DNA of 6,177 bases, taken from positions 1 to 6,177 of the forward strand of contig SXRI01000377.1 of the NCBI GenBank assembly GCA_005793615.1, in the 5' to 3' direction. The DNA is from Bdellovibrionales bacterium. Lineage in GTDB: Bacteria > Bdellovibrionota > Bdellovibrionia > Bdellovibrionales > JAMPXM01. Below are positions 1 to 5,746 of this stretch, piece by piece. A model generated the notes under the pieces. That model was not told the origin of the DNA, ran no database searches, and saw only the letters and a program-made list of their open reading frames with translations. The position numbers and the translations under genes are program-made. Position 1 is the stretch's first letter, and every line of letters starts with the position of its first letter.

Positions 1-72
1 AGACCAATTGTCGTCACCACTGACTTTAATATAACGACCTTTTGCGTAGCGATTCGCTTTAACATACGGCAT
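1..72 (-). CDS. Possible 5' end of an unidentified gene, cut by the window edge
   Basis: An ATG at 72-70 on the minus strand opens a frame that stays open for 24 codons to the window edge, giving a peptide starting MPYVKANRYAKG and continuing RYIKVSGDDNWS. The frame upstream is closed by a TGA 16 codons before this ATG, and no other ATG lies between. The residue mix (alternating basic and hydrophobic residues, then GDDNW) and the codons look like real coding sequence, but 24 codons are too few to prove it. No clear Shine-Dalgarno sequence precedes the ATG. The AT-rich stretch just upstream (73-90) and a TTGACT hexamer (complement of 104-109) could be promoter elements, though their spacing is not canonical. 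I do not recognise a family. Confidence 0.35.
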   Translation of the reverse strand, partial: MPYVKANRYAKGRYIKVSGDDNWS

Positions 73-363
73 AAACAATATTAGTTTATTCTTTAGCCGC
101 AGAAGTCAAATTCTTTTTGCTCCAATAACTGAGGCATTACCAAATCATCCCCAAATTTTGTTGACACAAATTTCGAAGCTCCGAGCGTCCTTAAAAGGAT
201 CTGGAGCAAACGTTTTCTTTTCAACATCGCCTTAAGCGCGCCTGCGTGTTCGGAGGTCGATCCTCGCTCGTTTGGCTTTGAATTAAAAAATGCCTACACC
301 ACTCCCAAAATGCTGATGCGAAACCTCATGGTATACATGCCTTTCCTTGCAAAGGAGGTTCGC
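73..363. other. Gene-poor spacer ahead of the HNH gene
   Basis: No convincing gene lies in these 291 bases. The left third is AT-rich, as expected for a promoter region. A consensus -35 hexamer TTGACA occurs at 161-166 on the plus strand, but nothing resembling a -10 box lies 16-18 bp further on. At 178-207 there is a two-part inverted repeat: an outer GCTCC/GGAGC stem encloses an inner TCCTT/AAGGA stem. It is followed, after a few bases, by a T-rich run at 213-223, so it could be a weak terminator-like structure or simply chance. The RBS of the HNH gene lies at the right end. Confidence 0.5.
354..358 (+). promoter_or_regulatory. Strong Shine-Dalgarno site that fixes the HNH gene start
   Basis: GGAGG, within AAAGGAGGT, ends 5 bases before the ATG at 364. 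It is nearly a full complement of the 16S rRNA 3' end at ideal spacing. The upstream in-frame ATGs (310, 316, 328, 337) lack such a site, and 310-363 encodes nothing resembling the family, so 364 is chosen as the start. Confidence 0.8.
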
Positions 364-1350
364 ATGATTAACTCCCTACATGAACATGCTCTCAAACTAA
401 GCCGACAACACCGACGGACGGAGTCGGAGTTGGTAGGTGTTTTGATCGAGATCGAGAGGCTGAAGCTCCATCGAACGCTGGGGTTTTCGAGTTTGTTTAC
501 TTACACGGTCTCGGCCCTTGGCTTAAGTGAGCCAGTGGCCTATGCGTTGATCTCAGTGGCGCGAAAAGCCAAAGAGCTCGGAGCTCTTAACGACGCTATC
601 AGTCTGCAAAAAATCAGCGTCCATCGAGCCAGCAGAATCGTCGCGGTACTGACGAAAGAAAATGCAAAGGAACTCATTGAGTTCGCCGCCACTCATACCC
701 AACGCGAGACCGATCAGGAGGTCGCTCGTCGAAGTGACCGTGGAAACCAAAGGCATGAGAGTCTAAAGGTTCCGACCGAAGTGCTGGAGCTTTTGAAGAA
801 GGCGCAAGCCGTGATGGCGAGCAAATCTAAACGCGCCCTGAAACTTGATGAAACTCTGAAGTTCGTCCTCGACGACTTCCTGAATCGCCATGAACCCGTG
901 CGCAAGGCCGAGCGGGCGCGCCAACGCGGGGCCAAAATCATTGCCAATGACATTGCCAGTGACGTGACCAGAAATACCGCCAGAAATACCGCCAGAGCTA
1001 CACCGAAGATTTCAACAGAGAACTCTGTTTGCACAAAATCCAGAGAAAAACACCGAGAAAACCCCAGTGCATTCAATAGGCGAATGCCTATAGCCGCGCG
1101 GACCAGACATGCTGTCAATGTTCGCGACCAAGCCCAGTGCACATTCATAGATCTGGCGGGCCATCGTTGCACCAATGATCGCTGGCTTCATACGCATCAC
1201 ATTATCTCAGTGAGCCATGGCGGCAGCAACGAACAGGATAACCTTACAACTTTGTGCTCGTTTCATCACGATCTCGTTCATCAGCTGGGCTTTGCGATCG
1301 AGGGACAAGTGAACTGGATCAAGGAACCGGTAAAGGCCTACTGCCACTAA
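364..1350 (+). CDS. HNH endonuclease-family protein, with helical N-terminal domain
   Basis: Encodes 328 residues. Residues 15-125 form a predicted helical domain whose pattern (a conserved LxEIERLKLHRTLGFSSLFTYT stretch broken as LIEIERL near 27-33 and LGFSSLFTY near 39-47, then LGLSEPVAY) is typical of an HNH family I recall from Bdellovibrio-like and myxobacterial genomes, often in many copies per genome. Residues 135-180 are helical and may extend it. Residues 190-240 form a basic, low-complexity linker containing a four-residue repeat. The HNH domain is at 245-310: C259 and C269 as the first metal-binding pair, the HTHHI motif with H278/H279, GG at 286-287, N293 of the DNL motif, then C298 and H301/H302. 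The pieces expected for a beta-beta-alpha-metal nuclease are therefore present and the gene looks intact. The cellular role of this family is not established; DNA cleavage is inferred from the fold. It could be a selfish or mobile gene, but I see no flanking repeats or integrase. It stands alone, followed by a 277-bp spacer. Confidence 0.85.
   Translation: MINSLHEHALKLSRQHRRTESELVGVLIEIERLKLHRTLGFSSLFTYTVSALGLSEPVAYALISVARKAKELGALNDAISLQKISVHRASRIVAVLTKENAKELIEFAATHTQRETDQEVARRSDRGNQRHESLKVPTEVLELLKKAQAVMASKSKRALKLDETLKFVLDDFLNRHEPVRKAERARQRGAKIIANDIASDVTRNTARNTARATPKISTENSVCTKSREKHRENPSAFNRRMPIAARTRHAVNVRDQAQCTFIDLAGHRCTNDRWLHTHHIISVSHGGSNEQDNLTTLCSFHHDLVHQLGFAIEGQVNWIKEPVKAYCH
940..999 (+). 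repeat. Five in-frame 12-bp tandem units in the HNH linker
   Basis: Units begin at 940, 952, 964, 976 and 988. Units 1 and 2 (ATTGCCAATGAC, ATTGCCAGTGAC) differ by one base; units 4 and 5 (ACCGCCAGAAAT, ACCGCCAGAGCT) by two; unit 3 (GTGACCAGAAAT) is a bridge between the two types. They encode the four-residue series IAND, IASD, VTRN, TARN, TARA (residues 193-212), between the helical domain and the HNH domain. Because the unit is a multiple of three, gain or loss of copies would lengthen or shorten the linker without breaking the frame. Confidence 0.85.
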
Positions 1351-1516
1351 GCCGAGCCTCGCTTTGGGATTCCGCGGTTCATTGAGATTGCGTGCGGCGG
1401 CCGGTACGCATGTATTGTGACGACTTCAAGACCCCAGTTCAACGCAAAAGTACCGGGCCCCACAAAAAGAACAAAGACCGAGGGAGAGCCATGAAAAGTC
1501 AGCACTGGCGAACAAT

Positions 1517-1549
1517 TTGACGATCGGGAAAGTTGTAAACGCCTATATT
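1517..1549 (+). promoter_or_regulatory. Candidate promoter of the secreted-protein gene
   Basis: TTGACG at 1517-1522 matches five of six bases of the sigma-70 -35 box, and TATATT at 1544-1549 is a fair -10 box. The gap between them is 21 bp, longer than the usual 16-18, so either only one of the two is used or the match is chance. If the -10 is real, transcription would start near 1556 and leave a leader of about 70 bases that includes the hairpin at 1588-1611. Confidence 0.3.
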
Positions 1550-1587
1550 CTCAGACAGGTTGGCTTGAATTTCGTATAGAGGTTCCC

Positions 1588-1611
1588 GGGCACTGGAGAT
1601 TCGCAGTGCCC
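1588..1611 (+). promoter_or_regulatory. Perfect 8-bp stem-loop in the leader, next to the RBS
   Basis: GGGCACTG (1588-1595) and CAGTGCCC (1604-1611) are exact inverted complements separated by an 8-base loop. The stem is GC-rich and ends two bases before the AGGAG ribosome binding site (1614-1618) of the gene starting at 1628. No T-run follows, so it is not an intrinsic terminator. Position and perfection suggest an mRNA-stabilising 5' hairpin or a protein- or RNA-controlled leader element; palindromic DNA binding by a regulator is also possible. Function is inference. Confidence 0.55.
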
Positions 1612-1627
1612 ACAGGAGACCAAGAAT

Positions 1628-2668
1628 ATGTTTAAACATCTTGCCACCTATCGTTTTTCAGTTCTGTACACAGGTCTGCTGGTGGCAGTTTGCATGCTGA
1701 CACTGACGAGCCGTGCCCTGGCGCAGGCGCCTGCTGTTAACGTCGATAATCAACCGCAAGTTCGCTACTCGAAGAGCAAGGACAGCCGCTATCTCTATGT
1801 TAAAACCCCGCTAACCATCAATCTCTTCAATCCCGACCAGAGGGCGGCCCTTGGCGTTTCGCTCAAAAGAATGAAGGAACATCTAGAGCTCATTCGCGAC
1901 AAGAGCCCGCGTACCGGTCTCAACGGCAAAGTCGATCAGACTTTACTCGACGAGGCCAGTCGCTTTGATCAGAGTCTCGATAATCTGGTCGGCTATATGC
2001 AGAAATTCTTTGCCGAGGTCCAACCCACGAGTCGTCTGGCGAAACTCGGTACGCCAACCGGGTTAATGATCTTCACCGGTGTTGATTGGAGTAAAGACCT
2101 GGGCTTTAGCGTTGGCGCTTCGATCATTGTCGCTGGCGTGTTCGTGCCGATGCAGGTGCAGCAGATTCATGTCGATAGCGGCGAGATCACAAACTACGTC
2201 GAATGGGACTCAAACCTCGTCGTATGGCCAATGGTAAAAGTTGGCATTGGCGTGAGCTCGGGTGAACCTGGAAAACTCCTCGGGGCGGGTTTGATCTGGG
2301 GCCGCCTTGACCAAGCTGCCGATTTTCATGGCCTGGTACTCGGCGCTTCACAGTCGGGTAAGGTCATCATGGGTTTCGATCACCGCCTGCAAGCTCTGAA
2401 GAATTTTAGCAAACCAGGCGCTTTCAGCAATCTCTTCTGGACGGTAGCTTGGGATACACCCGCCTCGGCCGCTGTGGCGACAGCGATCTTGGATGAAAAA
2501 CCGCTGAAGTGGGAATTTCAAGGTAACGCCAGCTGGATCGTAGATGCCGGTAGCTATTTCGGTTCGCCCGCCGGAAATCCAACCGAGATTATTTCAAACG
2601 TCGGTTCGCGCCTGCTTGAACGACAGCGCGAGGACGCCGCTAATTCACAGCAACAACAGCGCAATTGA
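1628..2668 (+). CDS. Exported protein of unknown function
   Basis: Encodes 346 residues. The ATG follows AGGAG at 9 bases. The N-terminus is a classic Sec signal peptide: basic start (K3, R9), hydrophobic core at 12-26, and a signal peptidase I site after ALA at 30-32 or AQA at 32-34, so the protein should reach the periplasm or outer membrane. There is no lipobox cysteine at the cleavage site. Mature residues 70-135 look helical, with charged, heptad-like spacing (LKRMKEHLELIRDK). Residues 145-255 are rich in glycine and alternating hydrophobic residues (FSVGASIIVAGVFV, VWPMVKVGIGVSSG, LLGAGLIWGRL, FHGLVLGAS), suggesting consecutive beta strands, perhaps a membrane-associated sheet or a lipid- or ligand-binding fold. 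The C-terminus is low complexity and ends in NSQQQQRN. I do not recognise the family. It is preceded by its own candidate promoter and hairpin leader and is probably monocistronic. Its last three codons lie inside a 13-bp tandem repeat. Confidence 0.8.
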   Translation: MFKHLATYRFSVLYTGLLVAVCMLTLTSRALAQAPAVNVDNQPQVRYSKSKDSRYLYVKTPLTINLFNPDQRAALGVSLKRMKEHLELIRDKSPRTGLNGKVDQTLLDEASRFDQSLDNLVGYMQKFFAEVQPTSRLAKLGTPTGLMIFTGVDWSKDLGFSVGASIIVAGVFVPMQVQQIHVDSGEITNYVEWDSNLVVWPMVKVGIGVSSGEPGKLLGAGLIWGRLDQAADFHGLVLGASQSGKVIMGFDHRLQALKNFSKPGAFSNLFWTVAWDTPASAAVATAILDEKPLKWEFQGNASWIVDAGSYFGSPAGNPTEIISNVGSRLLERQREDAANSQQQQRN

Positions 2669-2695
2669 TTGGCGCAACTGATTGGCGCAATGATC
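2659..2695. repeat. 13-bp tandem repeat filling a convergent gene junction
   Basis: Three units start with GCGCAA: GCGCAATTGATTG (2659-2671), GCGCAACTGATTG (2672-2684) and a shorter GCGCAATGATC (2685-2695). The first overlaps the last codons and TGA stop of the secreted-protein gene; the last ends on the first base of the dus stop (CTA at 2695-2697 on the plus strand). The whole 26-bp spacer is thus repeat. I see no terminator hairpin here. Confidence 0.75.
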
Positions 2696-3822
2696 TACTG
2701 CCGAAGCTCCGTTCGCGCCGCCATTGGCTGCTCGCCCGCGAAAAATACCTCGAGCGCACACGCGAGCTCATCGAGCGTTTTTGCCTTAGTGGAACGCGCA
2801 TAGAGATCCTGACCGAAATGCAACCATGGCGATCCGGTGCGCACGAGAAAACGAAATTTCCTCAACGCCAGATCGTCGGAAAAATGCTCACGCATATAAA
2901 TCAAACAAGTTTTAAGTGCCCGGCCATACTCACGGCCTTCTTCAAGCGGCGAGCGCGGCGCGCGCTCCCCTTCTCGCCCCGGTGGGGCAGCAAAACCCAA
3001 CTCTTCGCCTAGCTGCCACAAGAGCCACGGTCTGGCGGTCAACGCTCGCCCAATCATCGCCATATCACAACCGGTCGATTCGAGCATGGCTAAGGCATCA
3101 TCAGCGGTTTGAATATCACCATTGCCAATCACCGGAAGGCTTATGGCCTCGCGCAACTCGCGAATCTGTCGCCAATCCGCTGACCCACGACGCTTTTGCT
3201 CCGCAGTTCGCGGATGCAGTGTGATCCACGAAGCCCCAGCCTCTTCAAGTCCGCGCACAAACTTCAACAGATAGCTAAGGTCGGCGGCCGATGCTGAAGG
3301 CGACGTTGAATGCGAGGTTGAGCCCGTTGTGGAACCCGCATCAAATACCGACATCGCACGCAACTTCACCGAAACTGGCAATCGAGTATTGGCCACAGTC
3401 ATGCGTACGACCTCTGCGGCGTAGCCAGAATCACCCATCAACGCCACACCATAATTGTGGTTCAACGCCTTCTTCACAGGGCATCCCATATTGATGTCTA
3501 CACCCGCCGCTCCCCATTCGTGCTCAAGCCGGGCCACACTCAGCGCGATGGGTCGCTCTTCGTTACCCAAAATCTGCGGCACCAACTCCGTCTCTTCGGG
3601 AGCGCGCATGGTTTCTGGAGTCTTTGCCAGATTCTCTCCAGGGATACGACGGCTATTGAGCATTTCGGTTGGCCAGATGGTACAGGCGCCCGTGGGCAAA
3701 TAGCCACGCAGCAGGCGGCGAAATGCAACATGGCTAAGCCCCACCATCGGCGCCAAAGTCACCGGGAAATTTACCTTTGCATTTAAAATAGGCCGCTGAA
3801 GGCCGCGGTTTTGCGCTGACAT
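2695..3822 (-). CDS. dus: tRNA-dihydrouridine synthase (Dus family)
   Basis: Encodes 375 residues of a cytoplasmic FMN-dependent enzyme that reduces specific uridines in tRNA D-loops using NADPH. The TIM-barrel flavin domain starts with VTLAPMVGLSHVAFR (21-35), the usual Dus opening. The catalytic cysteine is C114 in the NMGCP motif (111-115), with K118/K119 following. Flavin- and phosphate-binding landmarks are K153 (SVKLR), H203 (TLHPRT), GNGD (233-236) and MIGR (256-259), followed by a helical C-terminal domain from about 295. I cannot assign it to DusA, DusB or DusC. The ATG at 3822 is chosen because the family homology starts about 17 residues in; a longer in-frame reading to 4197 would overlap purK. 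Its RBS is weak (AAGG about 7 bases upstream). Oddities are a Ser/Thr-rich insert at 163-180 made of 12-bp repeats, and a Pro/Arg/Glu-rich insert at 278-296. It is divergent from purK and convergent with the secreted-protein gene. Confidence 0.93.
   Translation of the reverse strand: MSAQNRGLQRPILNAKVNFPVTLAPMVGLSHVAFRRLLRGYLPTGACTIWPTEMLNSRRIPGENLAKTPETMRAPEETELVPQILGNEERPIALSVARLEHEWGAAGVDINMGCPVKKALNHNYGVALMGDSGYAAEVVRMTVANTRLPVSVKLRAMSVFDAGSTTGSTSHSTSPSASAADLSYLLKFVRGLEEAGASWITLHPRTAEQKRRGSADWRQIRELREAISLPVIGNGDIQTADDALAMLESTGCDMAMIGRALTARPWLLWQLGEELGFAAPPGREGERAPRSPLEEGREYGRALKTCLIYMREHFSDDLALRKFRFLVRTGSPWLHFGQDLYARSTKAKTLDELACALEVFFAGEQPMAARTELRQ
3289..3336 (-). repeat. Four in-frame 12-bp units encoding a Ser/Thr-rich insert in Dus
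   Basis: Read on the coding strand, the units are GGTTCCACAACG, GGCTCAACCTCG, CATTCAACGTCG and CCTTCAGCATCG. They share an approximate pattern NNYTCAACNTCG and encode GSTT, GSTS, HSTS, PSAS (residues 163-178). This sits between the SVKLR lysine strand and the next helix, where Dus proteins usually have a short loop, so it is probably a surface expansion that the fold tolerates. Confidence 0.7.
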
Positions 3823-3885
3823 GGATCGCCTTGTCTTGACGCACCAGTCGAAAGATGTCAAAAAATTCCTCTCGTGGAGCATCAA
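3823..3885. promoter_or_regulatory. Divergent dus/purK control region
   Basis: These 63 bases separate the two divergent starts, so promoters for both genes are expected here or just inside the genes. TTGACG (3836-3841) faces purK and TTGACA (complement of 3856-3861) faces dus; together they form an inverted TTGAC/GTCAA pair. Both resemble -35 boxes, but neither has a convincing -10 at 17 bp, so this is a suggestion only. The purK RBS lies at 3876-3879. Confidence 0.3.
3876..3879 (+). promoter_or_regulatory. Shine-Dalgarno site supporting a GTG start for purK
   Basis: GGAG ends 6 bases before GTG at 3886. The alternatives, GTG at 3874 and ATG at 3970, have no such site. The ATG at 3970 is where family homology begins, so the choice stays open. 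Confidence 0.5.
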
Positions 3886-5079
3886 GTGAAAGAACAGCTT
3901 TTGAAAAAAAACACCACCAAAACCGCCTTTTCTAACCTCAAAAAAGCCCCTGTTGTTCAGCCCAACAGCATGAAACCTTTGGGTATTGTCGGTGGTGGGC
4001 AGCTGGCCAGAATGCTGGCGCTCAAGGCCCATGAACTCGGAATCAAGGTGGCAGTTCTTTCCGAAAACGCCTTTGACCCCGCAGCGCAAGTCACGAGCCT
4101 TTGGACTCAAGGGGCACTGGGAAATCGCGCAGATTTGCGAAAGTTTCTCTCGATCTGCTCGCTGGTCACTTTTGAGAGCGAGTTTCTTGACGCCCATCTG
4201 CTTGAGTCGCTGAGCCGTGAAACTTCGGTTCCGGTTTTGCCGCGGCCGAGCGACATGGCGCTGATTCAGGATCGACTGACGCAGAAGGAAATCTTACTCA
4301 AGCACCGCCTGCCAACGGCGCGCTTTCACTCTGTCGCGACCGAGGACGAAGCTCGCTGGGCATTTGACGACCTTGGCGGGCGTGCGGTTTTTAAGAAGCG
4401 ACGTTTTGGCTATGACGGCTACGGTACGTTTATCGTGCGTTCTGCTCAGGACCTTAAAAAATTTCTGCCTGAGCTCACGAAAAACTCGCATGGCTTCATC
4501 GCTGAAGAGTTTGTACCTTTCAAGCGCGAACTGGCGGTCATGGTCGTGCGGAGCCTACGGGGACAAACTGTGCGTCTGCCGTTTGTTGAGAGCTATCAAG
4601 AGAATGCACGCTGCCTTTGGGTCAAAGGACCTCTTAGAAAAAGCGCAAAGTTAACGGCGCTGGGGCAGAAGCTCGAGAAATTTCTGAGTGCGATCTCCTA
4701 TTGCGGGACCATGGGAGTCGAACTCTTCGACACAGGTTCTAAGTTGATCGTCAATGAACTCGCGCCCCGCGTGCATAACTCTGGCCACTACTCGCTCGAT
4801 GCGCTGAGCGACGATCAATTCTCGCTTCACATTAAGGCCGTCTTGGGTCAGGATCTGGTAACGCCGCGAGTGCTCAGCCCGGGATTTGCGATGATGAATC
4901 TCCTGGGATCGACAACCGAGCCCGCGACGTGGTTACTGCCCAGTGAGATCAAGCTTCACTGGTATGGGAAAGAGGAAAATCGGCCCGGACGAAAAATGGG
5001 CCACATCAACGTACTTGCGGCTACCCCTGAGAAAGCACTGGCGCTCGTAAAAAACCGACGTTCTTGCTTTCGGGTGTAG
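3886..5079 (+). CDS. purK: N5-carboxyaminoimidazole ribonucleotide synthase (PurK)
   Basis: PurK is an ATP-grasp enzyme that joins bicarbonate to 5-aminoimidazole ribonucleotide, making N5-CAIR in the cytoplasm for de novo purine synthesis. From GTG 3886 the product is 397 residues; from ATG 3970 it is 369, closer to the usual PurK size. Counting from ATG 3970, residues 1-15 (KPLGIVGGGQLARML) are the diagnostic nucleotide-binding start. An FESE motif (69-72), QDRLTQK (the lysine that begins the ATP-grasp part), VFKKRRFGYDGYGT (glycine-rich ATP loop), AEEFVPFKREL, GVELFD, and VNELAPRVHNSGHYS (metal- and phosphate-binding Asn-Glu, Arg, His) follow in the correct order. It ends MGHINVLA plus a short tail. 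The extra 28 residues encoded from 3886 are Lys/Thr-rich (KEQLLKKNTTKTAFSNLKK) and unrelated to the PurK core, as in PurE downstream. purE follows in the same direction after 94 bases, so the two are probably one transcript. Confidence 0.93.
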   Translation: MKEQLLKKNTTKTAFSNLKKAPVVQPNSMKPLGIVGGGQLARMLALKAHELGIKVAVLSENAFDPAAQVTSLWTQGALGNRADLRKFLSICSLVTFESEFLDAHLLESLSRETSVPVLPRPSDMALIQDRLTQKEILLKHRLPTARFHSVATEDEARWAFDDLGGRAVFKKRRFGYDGYGTFIVRSAQDLKKFLPELTKNSHGFIAEEFVPFKRELAVMVVRSLRGQTVRLPFVESYQENARCLWVKGPLRKSAKLTALGQKLEKFLSAISYCGTMGVELFDTGSKLIVNELAPRVHNSGHYSLDALSDDQFSLHIKAVLGQDLVTPRVLSPGFAMMNLLGSTTEPATWLLPSEIKLHWYGKEENRPGRKMGHINVLAATPEKALALVKNRRSCFRV

Positions 5080-5085
5080 TCCGTA

Positions 5086-5147
5086 TTTGAGGCAATTGTT
5101 TGAGGCAATTGTTTGAGTCAAACAGTTGCGTCAAACAGTTGCGTCGA
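5086..5147. repeat. Inverted pair of 13-bp tandem repeats forming a 30-bp hairpin
   Basis: TTTGAGGCAATTG occurs twice head to tail (5086-5098, 5099-5111) and continues as TTTGAG. TCAAACAGTTGCG then occurs twice (5118-5130, 5131-5143) and continues as TC. The second type is an imperfect reverse complement of the first. Folding about G5117 pairs 5087-5116 with 5118-5147: thirty positions with two G-G mismatches (5104/5130, 5091/5143) and three G-T pairs (5109/5125, 5096/5138, 5088/5146), recurring at a 13-base period. It lies between the purK stop and the purE RBS. No U-run follows, so it is not an intrinsic terminator; an RNA-processing, stability or purE-expression role is possible. Confidence 0.85.
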
Positions 5148-5173
5148 CAAAACTAAGGACACTGATTAATTTT

Positions 5174-5746
5174 ATGGCCCCAAAATCCAATACAAAAACC
5201 AAAAAAGCAAAGTCCAAGGCAACGACCAAGGCGAAGTCGAAAACCGCAGCGCCTCACAACATCCGCGTTGGCGTTATCATGGGTAGTGACAGCGACCTCA
5301 AGGTGATGACGGGTGCGATTGAAGTACTCAAGGATTTTTCTGTGCCCTACGAAGTCCGCATCGTATCGGCCCATCGCACACCGCAAGCCATGCTTGAGTA
5401 TGCGATGACCGCCGAAGAACGCGGACTTGAGGTTATCATCGCTGGCGCGGGTGGTGCCGCTCACCTGCCAGGCATGGTGGCCTCGGCGACACTTTTACCT
5501 GTTATCGGCGTACCGGTGAACATCACCAGCCTCGAGGGACTTGACGCACTTTTGTCGGTGGTACAAATGCCCAAAGGTGTACCCGTCGCTACAATGGCTA
5601 TTGATAACTCGACCAATGCCGGTCTTCTTGCCGTACGGATTCTCGCGAATGCCGATTTTACCCTGAAAACCAAACTCGCTGACTTTCGCGATAAACAAAT
5701 GAAGAAGATTGCCGATGCCAACGAGCGTCTGGCTGGTACTCTTTAG
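5174..5746 (+). CDS. purE: N5-carboxyaminoimidazole ribonucleotide mutase (PurE, class I)
   Basis: PurE moves the carboxyl group of N5-CAIR from nitrogen to carbon, giving CAIR, directly after PurK. The 190-residue product shows the family in order: VGVIMGSDSDLKVM (32-45), the substrate phosphate- and ribose-binding loop; VSAHRTP (64-70), with H67 matching the catalytic histidine; IIAGAGGAAHLPGM (88-101); LPVIGVPV (108-115); and GLDALLSVVQMPKGVPVATMAI (122-143, here broken by no gap). Presence of purK next door supports class I. PurE is usually about 160-170 residues; the excess is a basic N-terminal tail (4-27) with a KAKSKATT/KAKSKTA near-repeat encoded at 5204-5248. The ATG at 5174 is preferred over an in-frame TTG at 5126, which lies inside the hairpin stem. 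AAGGA (5155-5159) is 14 bases upstream, unusually far, so the start is slightly uncertain. Its last codons and stop are the first unit of a 15-bp array. Confidence 0.94.
   Translation: MAPKSNTKTKKAKSKATTKAKSKTAAPHNIRVGVIMGSDSDLKVMTGAIEVLKDFSVPYEVRIVSAHRTPQAMLEYAMTAEERGLEVIIAGAGGAAHLPGMVASATLLPVIGVPVNITSLEGLDALLSVVQMPKGVPVATMAIDNSTNAGLLAVRILANADFTLKTKLADFRDKQMKKIADANERLAGTL

Noticed and set aside
204..219. Sequence GAGCAAACGTTTTCTT, close to the E. coli PurR operator
   Set aside because: It matches the operator core well, but it lies over 3.6 kb from purK, in front of an HNH gene, and nothing shows that this organism has a PurR. Treated as chance unless similar sites are found before real purine genes.
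310..363. Eighteen-residue N-terminal extension of the HNH protein
   Set aside because: The strong GGAGG site sits inside this stretch and points to ATG 364 as the real start.
714..1175. Minus-strand 153-codon frame inside the HNH gene
   Set aside because: Antisense shadow; its repetitive hydrophobic stretch is the complement of the 12-bp array.
1389..1410. Inverted repeat TGCGT/ACGCA after the HNH gene
   Set aside because: The stem is short, with a G-T pair and no following T-run, so a terminator call is not supported.
2665..3012. Plus-strand 115-codon frame starting at a TTG overlapping the end of the secreted-protein gene
   Set aside because: It runs antisense through well-supported dus and has no family features; its apparent coupling arises from the repeat.
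3855..3935. 26-codon frame starting ATG 3855 in another frame ahead of purK
   Set aside because: It overlaps the purK N-terminal extension out of frame and is low-complexity; a weak GAAAG upstream is not enough to call it a gene.
3823..4197. 125-residue N-terminal extension of Dus
   Set aside because: It is the antisense of purK and has no Dus-like sequence; the ATG at 3822 fits the family start.
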